Shown in pieces: positions 1-10,507 of a DNA stretch of 64,000 nucleotides. How positions within the stretch are numbered: position 1 is the stretch's first letter; every line of letters begins with the position of its first letter. The position numbers and the translations under genes are program-made. The stretch comes from Diplonema papillatum (lineage: Eukaryota > Euglenozoa > Diplonemea > Diplonemida > Diplonemidae), in NCBI GenBank assembly GCA_030068145.1, contig JAPJBO010000962.1:20200-84199 (forward strand), given 5' to 3'. The notes beneath the pieces are model-generated. The model was given only the letters and a program-made list of their open reading frames with translations, did no database searches and had not been told where the DNA came from.

Positions 1-45
1 GCAGGAGCGCGGATCTCCACCAAACCGGATCAGTCATTTGTTTCT
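1..45. repeat. Direct repeat X, copy 1
   Basis: These 45 bases recur identically at 4946-4990, directly after the 336 bp repeat Y1. The window edge cuts this copy, so its full length is unknown. With Y1 and Y2 it forms an X...Y-X...Y pattern around the degenerate recombinase retroelement of this region. I read it as part of the split terminal repeats of that element. The identity is seen directly; the role is inferred. Confidence 0.6.
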
Positions 46-299
46 GGTCTACTGTTTGGCTGGAGAGCGCCCTGCCACTGCTCGCCGGGACTGAATACCG
101 AGTAGCAGAGCATGCGTGGGGGCATGCCAGGCTGATGCCTGAGGTACGAGCCGCGGTCCACCTGAGGGGGGCCGTCGCGCGCCGAGAGACGGTCGATCGG
201 CTGGATCCAGCTGAGATTCATCCCGCCTAGTACTCGAAGTGCCATGCGGAGATCTGTCTGGCGCCTGACGAGCGCCAGGCCGAAGACGGCCAGGCTCGC

Positions 300-3180
300 T
301 TCGGTTGAGATCCGCCGTGCCGCGTGCATGGCGTGAAGCTCGCCTGGTTGAGATCCGTCTACCCTGATCACCGACGTGTAGGCTCGCTTTGGTTGAGATC
401 CGCCGTGCAGCGTGCACGGCGTGAAGCTCGCCTGGTTGAGATCCGTCTACCCTGATCACCGACGTGTAGGCTCGCTTTGGTTGAGATCCGCCGTGCAGCG
501 TGCACGGCGTGAAGCTCGCCTGGTTGAGATCCGTTCCTGGTCACTGACGTGCAGGCTCCCTGTGGTTGAGATCCGCCGTGCAGCGTGCACGGCGTGAAGC
601 TCGCCTGGTTGAGATCCGTCTACCCTGATCACCGACGTGTAGGCTCGCTTTGGTTGAGATCCGCCGTGCAGCGTGCACGGCGTGAAGCTCGCCTGGTTGA
701 GATCCGTCTACCCTGATCACCGACGTGTAGGCTCGCTTTGGTTGAGATCCGCCGTGCAGCGTGCACGGCGTGAAGCTCGCCTGGTTGAGATCCGTCCGGC
801 CTGGTCACTGACGTGTAGGCTCCCTGTGGTTGAGATCCGCCGTGCCGCGTGCACGGCGTGAAGCTCGCCTGGTTGAGATCCGTCTACCCTGATCACCGAC
901 GTGTAGGCTCGCTTTGGTTGAGATCCGCCGTGCAGCGTGCACGGCGTGAAGCTCGCCTGGTTGAGATCCGTTCCTGGTCACTGACGTGCAGGCTCCCTGT
1001 GGTTGAGATCCGCCGTGCCGCGTGCACGGCGTGAAGCTCGCCTGGTTGAGATCCGTCTACCCTGATCACCGACGTGTAGGCTCGCTTTGGTTGAGATCCG
1101 CCGTGCAGCGTGCACGGCGTGAAGCTCGCCTGGTTGAGATCCGTTCCTGGTCACTGACGTGCAGGCTCCCTGTGGTTGAGATCCGCCGTGCCGCGTGCAC
1201 GGCGTGAAGCTCGCCTGGTTGAGATCCGTTCCTGGTCACTGACGTGCAGGCTCCCTGTGGTTGAGATCCGCCGTGCCGCGTGCACGGCGTGAAGCTCGCC
1301 TGGTTGAGATCCGTCTACCCTGATCACCGACGTGTAGGCTCGCTTTGGTTGAGATCCGCCGTGCAGCGTGCACGGCGTGAAGCTCGCCTGGTTGAGATCC
1401 GTTCCTGGTCACTGACGTGCAGGCTCCCTGTGGTTGAGATCCGCCGTGCCGCGTGCACGGCGTGAAGCTCGCCTGGTTGAGATCCGTCTACCCTGATCAC
1501 CGACGTGTAGGCTCGCTTTGGTTGAGATCCGCCGTGCAGCGTGCACGGCGTGAAGCTCGCCTGGTTGAGATCCGTTCCTGGTCACTGACGTGCAGGCTCC
1601 CTGTGGTTGAGATCCGCCGTGCCGCGTGCACGGCGTGAAGCTCGCCTGGTTGAGATCCGTCTACCCTGATCACCGACGTGTAGGCTCGCTTTGGTTGAGA
1701 TCCGCCGTGCAGCGTGCACGGCGTGAAGCTCGCCTGGTTGAGATCCGTTCCTGGTCACTGACGTGCAGGCTCCCTGTGGTTGAGATCCGCCGTGCCGCGT
1801 GCACGGCGTGAAGCTCGCCTCGTCTACCCTGATCACCGACGTGTAGGCTACCTGTGGTTGAGATCCGCGATGCCCGTAGACGGCGTGAAGCGCCTGGCTG
1901 AGATCCGTCTAGCCTGATCACCGACGTCTAGACACGCTTCTGCTGAGAGCCACCGTGCCGCGTGCGCGGCGAAGCTCGCCTTGCTGAAATCTGTCTGGCC
2001 TGAGCACTGGCGTGTATGCTCGCTTCTGCCGCGGTCTGCCGTGCCACGCGCACAGCGTGCATGCTCGCTTTGCTGGGATCCGTCAGGCGCCTGTCGAGCG
2101 CATGGTCGTTGACGTGTAGGGTCGCTGCGGCTAAGATCCGCCGTGCCGCGTGCACGGCGTGAAACTCGCCTGGTTGAGATCCATCTGGCCTGGTCACTGA
2201 CGTGCAGGCTCGCTTTGGCTGAGATCCGCGATGCCCGTGCACGGCGTGAAGCGCCTGGTTAAGATCCGTCTAGCCTGATCCCTGACGTCTAGACACGTTT
2301 CTGCTGAGATCCGCCGTGCCGCGTGCACGGCGAAGCTCGCCTTGCTGAAATCTGCCTGGCCTGAGCACTGACGTGTAGGCTCGCTTCTGCTGCGGTCAAC
2401 AGCGTGCATGCTCGCTTGGCTGGGATCCGTCATGTGCCTGTCGAGCGCATGGTCGTTGACGTGTAGGCTCGCTGTGCCTCGTGCACGGCGTGAAGTTTGC
2501 CTGGTTGAGATCCATCTGGTCTGGTCACTGACGTGCAGGCTCCTTGGCTGAGATCCGCCGTGTCGCGTGCACGGCATGAAGCTCTCCTGGCTGAGATGAG
2601 TTGGCCTGACGGCTGACGTGTAGGCTCGCTTCTGCTGCGGTCTGCCGTGCCACGCGCGCAGCGTGCATGCTCGCCGTACCGGGGGTCCGTCGGGCGCCTG
2701 TCGAGCGCATGGTCGTTGACGTGTAGGCTCGCTGCGGTTGAAGATCCGCCATGCCGCGTGCATGGCGTGAAGCTCGCCTGGATGAGTCCATCTGGCCTGG
2801 TAACTGACGTGCAGATTAGCTCAGCATTCCCAAACTGAGCGACTCGTGCTAGCAAGGAGTTACATGGCTCGCCGAGGAAATACGGGACTCTAATCCTCTG
2901 TGGATGTCGCTTCGGCCGAGATCCGCCGTGCCGCGTGCACGGCACGAAGCTCTCCTGGCTGCGATCAGTCTGGCCTGACAGCTGACGTGTAGGCGCGCTT
3001 TTGGCTGAGATCCGCCGTGCCGCGTGCACGGCGAAGCTCGCCTGGCTGAAATCCGTCTGGCCTGAGCACTGACGCGTAGACTCACTGCTGCTGCGGTCTG
3101 TGCTTGCTTTGCCGAGATCCGTCAGGCGCCTGTCGAGCGCATGGTCGTTGACGTGTAGACCCGTGCCACGCACACAGTGC
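300..3180. repeat. Satellite array, 86 bp monomer in 173 bp higher-order units
   Basis: A tandem array with two alternating monomers of about 86 bp. One carries CTACCCTGATCACCGACG, the other TTCCTGGTCACTGACG; together they make a 173 bp unit. Units between about 410 and 1820 are almost identical, with register jumps near 1195-1280 (a monomer deletion). Beyond 1820 copies decay progressively and fade out near 3180. Period 173 is not a multiple of three, and the repeated 61-residue open frames inside are by-products of the repeat, not genes. Confidence 0.9.
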
Positions 3181-4420
3181 AAGCTCGCCTGGTTGAGGTC
3201 CGTCTGGACCGCTGGATGCCTGCCATGTGGCCGGCGAAATTCCTGGGAGCTGGGCATCGCCGAGGCCTGACAACCTCTTGGCGAATCTCTGAAAGGGTTG
3301 CCCGACGCCGGGACCCGGACGTGTCAGTCGAGGAGCTGATTCGGGGCCAGCCCGACGTGCTCGCGAGGGCCAAGAGGGCCGTCAGGGGCGAACCGGTCGC
3401 CAACAAGGAGGCCATCTGGGCGTCGGTGCAGAAAGAGGTGGACAGAGGCTTCGTGGTCGAAGTGGGGCTGCCTATGAGCGAGTTTTTCTGCGGCGCTTTA
3501 TGGTCGCCGGTCGCCCGGCTGACGCCGGACCAGGAGATATGGCGGACGAGCCTCCATGCGTTCGTGCAGTCAATATGGCGGTCGACATGGCGGCGAGGGT
3601 CAAGCTGGGCATCGTCGACGTCTTCGTGGAGGTGGTGCGGCAGCTGGCCAATGATGGCCTCTGAAAGATTTGCTGCAGACGGATGAAGGCGCAGGACGAT
3701 GTCATCTGCAGGAGCTCTGGGCGGCGACGGGACGACCCCACGGGACACCAGCTTTCGGCACCTGGACTTGATTGTCTTGACCGCCGGGCGCGGAAGGGTA
3801 CGTTGGTGTTCGTTCTGGAGGGCGTTCTCCCTCACGACTCTGGCACCGGGCGAGGCCGCGTCGCTAGCAGGGAAGTTGGGGGTCGCCTCGTCCTCCCTGT
3901 TTGGCAAGGTGGTAGGGTGCCTCTCCAGCTTTTATCCAGGCGCGCCGAAGCGCAGAAAATTCAAGCTGGGTCGCGAGCCTCGTGTATCGCTCCAGTGGTG
4001 GGTTGTCTAGGGTCTTTGAGAAGTCGGTTCCCCTCAACTCGCTTAGTCCGGACATGGGAAGCTGTTTACGGATGCCTGCTCGAAGGGGTTGGGTGCAACC
4101 CTGTCGTTCTTACAGACGGCGTGGTGTCGTCTACTACTGCGCTTCCTGTCCGGGCGTCCGGGCCGCTGATTCACGCACTGAAGCTCGCGTCCGTGTCGGT
4201 GGCCGGTCTGTGGCATACGGAGATGACGGGCGTGCAAGTTTCGTTGGGACAACGTCGTTCTGGCGAGCCTTGTCCAGGGCCAGTCTAGCTAGAATGCTGC
4301 TTGCCCCGGTTCACGGGCTGTAGAAAGGCATCGTCAGGGCGAAGGCGAGATGAACGTAGCGGACCTTCCGAGTCGCCCTGTCCACTCCTATGCCGTGTCC
4401 GTTCCTCGGCGGTGCCCGGT
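3177..4420 (+). pseudogene. Degenerate reverse transcriptase-RNase H of a DIRS-order retroelement
   Basis: No single frame is open, but pieces in successive frames read like a YR-retroelement pol. At about 3390-3530 there is an RT N-terminal stretch (KEVDRGFVVEV, then SPVARLTPDQEIW). At about 3840-4005 lies the RT/RNase H linker (LAPGEAASLAGKLGVASS, LFGKVVGCL, LQWWVV). At about 4055 comes an RNase H core (LFTDACSKGLGATL), and near 4340-4380 MNVADLPSRPVHSY, the motif that closes DIRS-type RNase H. The central RT with the catalytic Asp pair is not recoverable. Frameshifts and stops mark it as dead. It is followed in the same orientation by Y1/X2 and a YR remnant. Confidence 0.6.
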
Positions 4421-4572
4421 TAGGCGGATGCCGGGCTTCCACACGAACGATGGGGCGACGGCAGACCTCTTGGTCCCGGGCACCTCCAGCTTGTGCCGTA
4501 GGCTGCTGGTTCTTGCGCATTGATCTTTGGCTTCTCTTCTCTTTTGCGTCGGTCCATTGGGATAGAGCCATT

Positions 4573-4908
4573 GGGATAATCCCAGAGTCCCGCGAGGCGA
4601 ATGCGAGCAGCCAGGCATCGTGAGCCGGCCCGCCGCAGCCAGTTGTGTTAGATTGAAGCCAACTCAGGCCTTCGCCAGTTGAGCTGTGACTGATGCGGTA
4701 GCCAGGAGGACCGATCTCCCCAACTGAGGCAGCCGCCGGGCAGCCAACTTCGCCGGTCAGCTCGTTCCCAAGGTACCAGCAAGCCAGCTAAGGAGAGCTA
4801 ACCGTGAATGATCCTTTGGTAGGTATGACATGAATTAAACGGATGTTAAATTGGCGGATGGAGAAGGAACAACGGCTCCGAGTGACTCTCTCCAAGGAGG
4901 CAATTTAA
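4573..4908. repeat. Direct repeat Y, copy 1 (336 bp)
   Basis: A 336 bp stretch repeated at 6407-6742 with the same length and nearly the same sequence (one clear difference, TGAGGC versus TGGGGC). It starts GGGATAATCCCAGAGTCCCG and ends GGAGGCAATTTAA. It lacks TG...CA termini and no target duplication is visible, so it is not an ordinary LTR. The two copies bracket the YR pseudogene. Confidence 0.85.
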
Positions 4909-4945
4909 TAGGTGTTTAATTCAGCTAATCCCGAGCAAAGCCCCG

Positions 4946-4990
4946 GCAGGAGCGCGGATCTCCACCAAACCGGATCAGTCATTTGTTTCT
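4946..4990. repeat. Direct repeat X, copy 2
   Basis: Identical to positions 1-45. It lies 37 bp after Y1, giving the junction Y1-X2 expected of a split-direct-repeat retroelement. Confidence 0.6.
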
Positions 4991-5020
4991 CCCGCCCGCC
5001 CACCCGAAGAAAATAATGAC

Positions 5021-6224
5021 ATGAGACGTTGCACGGTTAGACGGCATGAGAGGGGGGTCGAGTGGAAAGCTCTGGTTCGCTCACTCGCGGGGTTGCCCGA
5101 GGTCGTGCCCCTGACCTCCTTCCGTGTAATGCCGTGCAGGGTGCTTCCTGAATCTCTCTCATCAGGAAGCCGCGGCCGGCCGAGGAAGACTACAAGCGTT
5201 TTCGCAGCGTGGCGGCAGAGCTAGGAGCGGGGCCCCGCGAACGGGGTCCCGCCCCGAGCAGGGACGGTGCCAAGGACACACCGCCCCGGTCTCCGCCCGG
5301 TCAGCGAGCAAGGAGACGGACTCTGCAGAGGGCAGCGCTTAAGAGGTCCCTCAGTCGGAACTCAGCCGAGGTGGCCCGCAGGGCCATGCGGGCCCGTTAC
5401 ACGACGGTGGGCTCGAAGGCCACATACGACTCGAACACGGCCGGGTACGTGTCGTGGTGGTAGTAGCATGGGCTGAGCCTCTCCCAACCACGGTGGAGAG
5501 GTTGGAGGAGTTCGGCGGTCACCTGCTGCTGATGGGCGACGACGGGGCAGCTCACATTGCAGAGAACAAAGCCGCGGGGTTGTGTTCTCGATGACCCGCT
5601 GAATATCGTGGGTAGAATGATGGCCGTCCTCGGGAAGGAGTCGCCGGACCCACAGCAGGCGGAGCCGCTGGGCGTGAAGGAGTTCAGGACGACTTTTGAT
5701 GCCATCCGGACTACGGGCGACTACGGCGCTGCCCGGATTCTGGGCGATCCGCGCAGAGGACGGCACTCTAAATGGAGGACGGCTCAGGGTCGAGTGGCGC
5801 ATGGCGAAGGGCAAGAGGAACGCATGCGGTACTTGACGTTCAAGGCCATCAATTTGGTGCCTTCGCTCACGCTTTCCGGCCCAGCACCGTCCTCCATCCG
5901 CTTCTGCCCGTCGAGGTGTTCACCCTCCTGAAGCGCTTGGCCGGGTCAAGTCAGCTCCTGTGCCCCAACTGCGGGTACCGCTCATTCAGGGAGGCACTCT
6001 GCGATACAAGGACACAGCGGGGACTCTTCGCCGTTATTAACGGGATGTCGGCGGGGGAGTCCAGGAAGGAGACCCGCGTACACACACACGACGCAGCGCC
6101 AGGGTCGGTGGTTGCTGCACACTGCTGAAGGCGGGGAGGGGTGATGCAGGTTTGCGAGCTGGGGGACTGGGCGTCGGAGGACGTGGTGAGGTTGTACGGG
6201 GAGAAGCACACGCGCGATCCGTAG
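5021..6224 (+). pseudogene. Degenerate tyrosine recombinase of the same retroelement
   Basis: Broken frames between the Y repeats. Near the end, frame-local translation gives RRGGVMQV, then LGDWASEDVVRLYGEKH just before a stop at about 6222. This matches the closing part of DIRS-order recombinases: an Arg-Arg-Gly after the catalytic His region, then a Gly-x-Trp and the nucleophilic Tyr. A stop codon sits where the catalytic His-x-x-Arg would begin. The 5557-5931 frame may be the N-terminal DNA-binding part, but I cannot show this. No active recombinase can be made. Confidence 0.5.
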
Positions 6225-6406
6225 TGCGTAGAGACGGTCCGGTTTTACAACCCGGTGCGACTAGCTCATTGCTACGCCGCACCCTCGTAGGTCGGTCCTC
6301 CTCGGGATTCATATGAAGCTCCCCGCGCCCCACCCGTTCTTCTCTCCCCACTTCCCCGCAGTGGATCAAGGTTAGTCTCCCTGGCTTGCTGAGCTTGACC
6401 GGCGGA

Positions 6407-6742
6407 GGGATAATCCCAGAGTCCCGCGAGGCGAATGCGAGCAGCCAGGCATCGTGAGCCGGCCCGCCGCAGCCAGTTGTGTTAGATTGAAGCCAACTCA
6501 GGCCTTCGCCAGTTGAGCTGTGACTGATGCGGTAGCCAGGAGGACCGATCTCCCCAACTGGGGCAGCCGCCGGGCAGCCAACTTCGCCGGTCAGCTCGTT
6601 CCCAAGGTACCAGCAAGCCAGCTAAGGAGAGCTAACCGTGAATGATCCTTTGGTAGGTATGACATGAATTAAACGGATGTTAAATTGGCGGATGGAGAAG
6701 GAACAACGGCTCCGAGTGACTCTCTCCAAGGAGGCAATTTAA
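6407..6742. repeat. Direct repeat Y, copy 2 (336 bp)
   Basis: Second copy of the 4573-4908 repeat, offset exactly 1834 bp with no net indel. It ends the recombinase half of the element. Confidence 0.85.
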
Positions 6743-7203
6743 ATCAAATTTTAAATCATTTTGAGGACCTAAAGGCCCCAAAATGCATTTTTCGAATTGT
6801 TGACAAATTTTGCCCAGTATTTTGTGCAGGCACTGTACTTAGCGATTTTTGAGCATGTTCGTATTTTTCCCCCGGGAAAAACAAATTTTTAAATCATTTT
6901 GAGGACCTAAAGGTCCCCGATTAGGCCCCTAAGGTCATTTAAATTTGTTCCTAGGCCCCTAAGGTACTTTTCTCATGATTTTATTCTGCAAAATAAACGC
7001 CCGAGACTCAAAAGAAACACCCCCATCATCCAGTAAACGCCCGAGACTCAAAAGAAATTGTCGACCGCACAAAAATACCCCCCTCCCCAAATCCATCCTG
7101 CGTCTTAACCTCGCTGCTACACTCCATTCCGTCTTTGGCTTTGGCTTTCTCTTTCACCGCGGCAGTACGTGGGAAAATAACGGTTTGCAGAACCGTGCCG
7201 GGA
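6743..7203. other. AT-rich spacer with short internal repeats
   Basis: No gene seen. A phrase AAATCATTTTGAGGACCTAA occurs twice (about 6762 and 6892), and ACGCCCGAGACTCAAAAGAA twice (about 7000 and 7037). Positions 6977-7005 (TTATTCTGCAAAATAAACG) are the inverse complement of 9373-9399, so this may be the eroded inner left part of the TIR transposon whose right end is at 9452. Confidence 0.4.
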
Positions 7204-7740
7204 ATTTATAACCGAAATGATGAAAACTCTCGGTGATCAGGCAGTCCATTGCGGAAGTGCGGAAAGATTGATGTTGTAGTTCACGGTTTACGTAGATTTT
7301 TGGGTGGCCATAGATGCTGCTGGCATCGGGAGGTTCGGCGCCAGGCGGGGCTGGTTCGGGCACTGTTGTGACTTTGGTGCTGGTGGATGAAGGCTGCAGT
7401 TGTGTTCTTCATCCTTTGACTGGCGGATATCTCCGCCGCTTCGTCGCTTACGTTTGGCTGATATTTGTGGCAGCATTTTTGGCCAGGTTCTTGATCCGAA
7501 AAAGAGTGTAGGTTTCCTTACTGGTGTTAGGAGTTTCCGAAAGTAAACTTGAGTGTCAGGGCTACAACGCGGTCGCTTCCGAGACGTTGAGCGGGTCATC
7601 GATATCATCATGTTGTGTTTCCGGTGATAATCGCGCAATTTTTTTTTTTGCGTTTTTTTTTTTTTTTGTGATTTTTTTTCAGGGATTTATATAGCTTTTC
7701 CTCCTCTGCAGAAAAGTCCTTTTCGCCCTCGGGGTCCTGT
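7204..7740. other. Spacer, no supported gene
   Basis: A minus-strand open frame of 116 codons covers 7288-7638 but has no recognisable motif and no supporting context. Poly(T) runs near 7640-7680. I see nothing else. Confidence 0.3.
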
Positions 7741-8878
7741 GGTGGATCCAAAATTAATTAGAATTGGTAGTCAAGAGGCAAGCACTACCAGGCCAGCCCA
7801 GGCTAACCCACCCAACCTCAGTGTTGGAACAAGAATCAGACGAAATGGTTAAGCTAATTTGTAAGAGAGGGGGGTCTGGGGGGCAGCGCCCCCCAGCGCA
7901 CGGTACGGTACAGCGAAGAATTTCCGCACCGGTCAACTTCTAGTATTGAATCCAAATTCAGTTAGAACCGGTAGTCAACGTCTGATGCCGAACCCCAAAT
8001 CTAATTAGAATCGGTACTCAACGTCCAATTTCCGATTCCAAATTTAAATAGAATTGGTAGTCAACGTTCAGGGTTGGCTCCAAATTTAATTAAAATTGGT
8101 AGGCAACGTCTGATGCCAAATCCAAAAATTAATTAGAATTGATAGGCAACGTCCAGTTTCGGATCCCAAATTTAACTACAATTGGTAGTCAACGTCCAGT
8201 TTCGGATTCCAAATTTAATTACAATCGGTAGTCAACGTCTGATGCCAAATCCAAAATTTAATTAGAATTGGTAGTCAACTTCCAATTTCGGATTCCAAAT
8301 TTAATTACAATCGGTAGTCAACGTCTGATGTCGTATCCAAATTTAATTAGAAGTGGTAGTCAACGTCCAATTTCCGATTCTGAATTTAAATAGAATTGGT
8401 AGTCAACGTCTAATGTCGGATCCCAAATTTAATTAGAAGTGGCAGTGAACGTCTATTGTCGGATCCAAAATTAATTAGAATTGGTAGTCAACATCCAATT
8501 TCCGATCTCAAATTTAATTAGAATTGGTAGTCAACGTTCAATTTTGAATCCAAATTTAATTAGAATTGGTAGTCAACGTCCAATTTCCGATCTCAAATTT
8601 AATTAGAATTGGTAGTCAACGTTCAATTTTGAATCCAAATTTAATTAGAATTGGTAGTCAACGTCCAATTTCCGATCTCAAATTTAATTAGAATTGGTAG
8701 TCAACGTTCAATTTTGAATCCAAATTTAATTAGAATTGGTAGTCAACGTTCGATTTTGAATCCAAATTTAATTAGAATTGGTAGTCAACGTCCAATTTCC
8801 GATCCCAAATTTAATTAGAATTGGTAGTCAACGTTCAATTTCCGATCCCAAATTTAATTAGACTTGGTAGTCAACGTC
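7741..8878. repeat. Minisatellite, about 43 bp period
   Basis: About 25 tandem copies of a unit built on AATTAGAATTGGTAGTCAAC followed by a variable GTCCAATTTCCGATC / GTTCAATTTTGAATC half. The two half-types alternate in the later copies (8460-8870), showing recent expansion by pairs. The GGGGGGTCTGGGGGGCAGCG block at 7869-7888 interrupts the array. Noncoding. Confidence 0.9.
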
Positions 8879-9368
8879 TCGCCTCCCACCACCCCCTTTG
8901 GCCCTCCGCCCCTGGCCCTCCTGCCTCCTCTTTCCCCGCCTCCGTTTTACTCTTCCTGCCCCCATGGCTTCGCCATGGCTTTCGCCATGACTTCGCCATG
9001 GCTTCGTCCCTCACCCCCGCTGATCCCGGTTGGTATTGACCCGGCCCTACCCCAACCCCCAGCCCAAAATTAAGGCAACTTTTTTTTTCGCGCTCGGGGT
9101 GGCCCCGAGCCCCAGACCCATATATAAATCACTGTATTTTTTGGGTTGCCGAGATTTTTTTTTTTTGGAATTAGACTAACCCAAAACACGTGTAAAAAAA
9201 TAAACGAATTTATTACACGCACTTTTCTGAGATGTAAAAACGCGTCGGGGCAATAAACGAATTTATTGCCCCGCAGACCCCAGTTTATTTCACGCTCCCA
9301 CACGTTTTGGATGTAATCATGCGGGACAATAAACGCCGATTTACCGCCCCGCATCCCAACACGTTTTG
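8879..9368. other. Spacer, pyrimidine-rich then AT-rich
   Basis: 8880-9060 is C-rich with repeated CCATGGCTTCGCCATGG-like palindromes (8962-9003). 9070-9368 has several CAATAAACGAATTTATT-type short inverted repeats. No gene supported. Confidence 0.3.
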
Positions 9369-9452
9369 GGTCGAGGCCGTTTATTTTGCAGAATAAAAAC
9401 GCCACCTTTAAAGACGACGCAGTTAAAGCCGCCAGAATTACCGTCTAACCTG
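9369..9452. mobile_element. Right end of a TIR transposon (same family as 29111-30205)
   Basis: From about 9389 to 9452 the sequence matches 30142-30203 almost base for base (AAAAACGCCACCTTTAAAGA, then GCCAGAATTACCGTCTAACC, then TGTA). It ends at the TA that serves as target duplication in the complete copy. No matching left terminus is present upstream; only an inner segment may survive near 6977. It lies just downstream of the last visible RagC/D exon. Confidence 0.6.
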
Positions 9453-9781
9453 TAAATTTGACAACTTCAGATATAACATAACCTCCAGACTCGGAAACCC
9501 CCTGGGGGTACCATTGGTCGGCGTGACACTGCTAACGCAGCAAGAGCCTAGAAGTCAAGCAGTTGCATCAGCATGAGCTTGACAATCACTCAGCTGTGTC
9601 AACGACGGAAAAAGAGCAGGGCGCATCCCGCGAAAGGTTCGTTTCTGACTTGTGGTGCAAAGGCATGCACAGCATCAGACTTTGCCCGGAACTTTCTGCT
9701 CATGCCCTTCCTACCCTTCCTACCCTTCCGTACAGTCCAGCGTGCCCGCGGACTTTTTTGCTGAAAGAACGGAAGGCGCAC
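9453..9781. other. Presumed intron or 3' flank of the RagC/D gene
   Basis: Minus-strand reading continues from the donor at 9781/9780. I find no further RagC/D coding in this stretch or further left in the window. Short open frames here have no motif. Confidence 0.3.
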
Positions 9782-10507
9782 CTTGGCTCTGCTCGGACTT
9801 GAGACAATCGACCTTATGGATGAAGATCTCGAAGTTCTTCGGCTTGTTGTTACCGGGCGTCGTCACCACGCGAACTATCGTCTGGGTAAGCCGCTTCACT
9901 GCTTCAGCCGGAGGCCACTTGTCCTGTGTTGCAAGAAGAAGAAACGATTGTACGGGCAGGTGTTTGTGTTGCAAGAAGACTTGGCCGGTTGTTTGTGTTG
10001 CAAGTAGCATGGGCAGGTGTTTGTGCGTGGGGGAAGGACTAGGTGAACATGATCCTCTACGCAATCTTCTCCCTACTAGCTGCCAGCGGTATGTGTATGA
10101 AACGCCCGTAGCTGTGATAACAGCTTGAAAGCAGTTGAACTGCATACCGCACAGTCAATGACAAAGACGACAGCGCCGTGGCCAGCGAAGACCTTGTCCC
10201 AGTCCATGTCGCCTTCGTCGTCATCCTCATCGAAAAGGTCCATCAGCTGCCCCGGAAAATCCCAGATCTGGAACTGGACGAACGAATTGTTTGAGATGTC
10301 GAGCTTCTGCATCTTCGTCGACGTTTCGAGCAGCACCGTCTCGTGCGGGGATACTTTCTGGAAGACCACCTTCTGAATGCTCGTCTTCCCGCTTTTCTTC
10401 AGGCCCATCAGGAGCACACGAGGCTGTACCTCGGACACCGACATGTCCTCGGATGCCGCTTCGCCGTTAGTGTAAGAATCGTCGGCGCCGCCGTAGTTCT
10501 TCGCCAT
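9782..10507 (-). CDS. RagC/RagD-type small GTPase, first two exons (3' end not in window)
   Basis: Two exons on the minus strand: 10507-10148 (120 codons) and 9923-9782 (47 codons plus one base). The intron 9924-10147 has GTATGC...ACACAG borders and both exons are in phase. The protein begins MAKNYGG. It carries the P-loop GLKKSGKTSIQKVVF, the switch II motif IWDFPGQ, and after the splice NFEIFIHKVD, the RagC/D version of the guanine-specificity motif. Rag GTPases work as heterodimers on lysosome or vacuole membranes in amino-acid signalling to TOR; that is family knowledge. An acidic insert (DEDDDEGDMD) follows the switch II motif. The next donor would be G|GTGCGC at 9781. The C-terminal roadblock domain is missing: it lies beyond a long intron off the left edge, or the gene is truncated by the transposon end at 9452. 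Confidence 0.85.

Noticed and set aside
30..1921. Many overlapping 60-136 codon frames on both strands
   Set aside because: They are translations of the 86/173 bp satellite; identical in each unit and without start context.
4573..6742. 336 bp direct repeats as LTRs of an ordinary LTR retrotransposon
   Set aside because: No TG...CA ends, no target duplication, no primer-binding or integrase signature; the enclosed gene is a tyrosine recombinase.
7288..7638. 116-codon minus-strand frame between repeats
   Set aside because: No motif, and it does not continue the RagC/D gene upstream of it.
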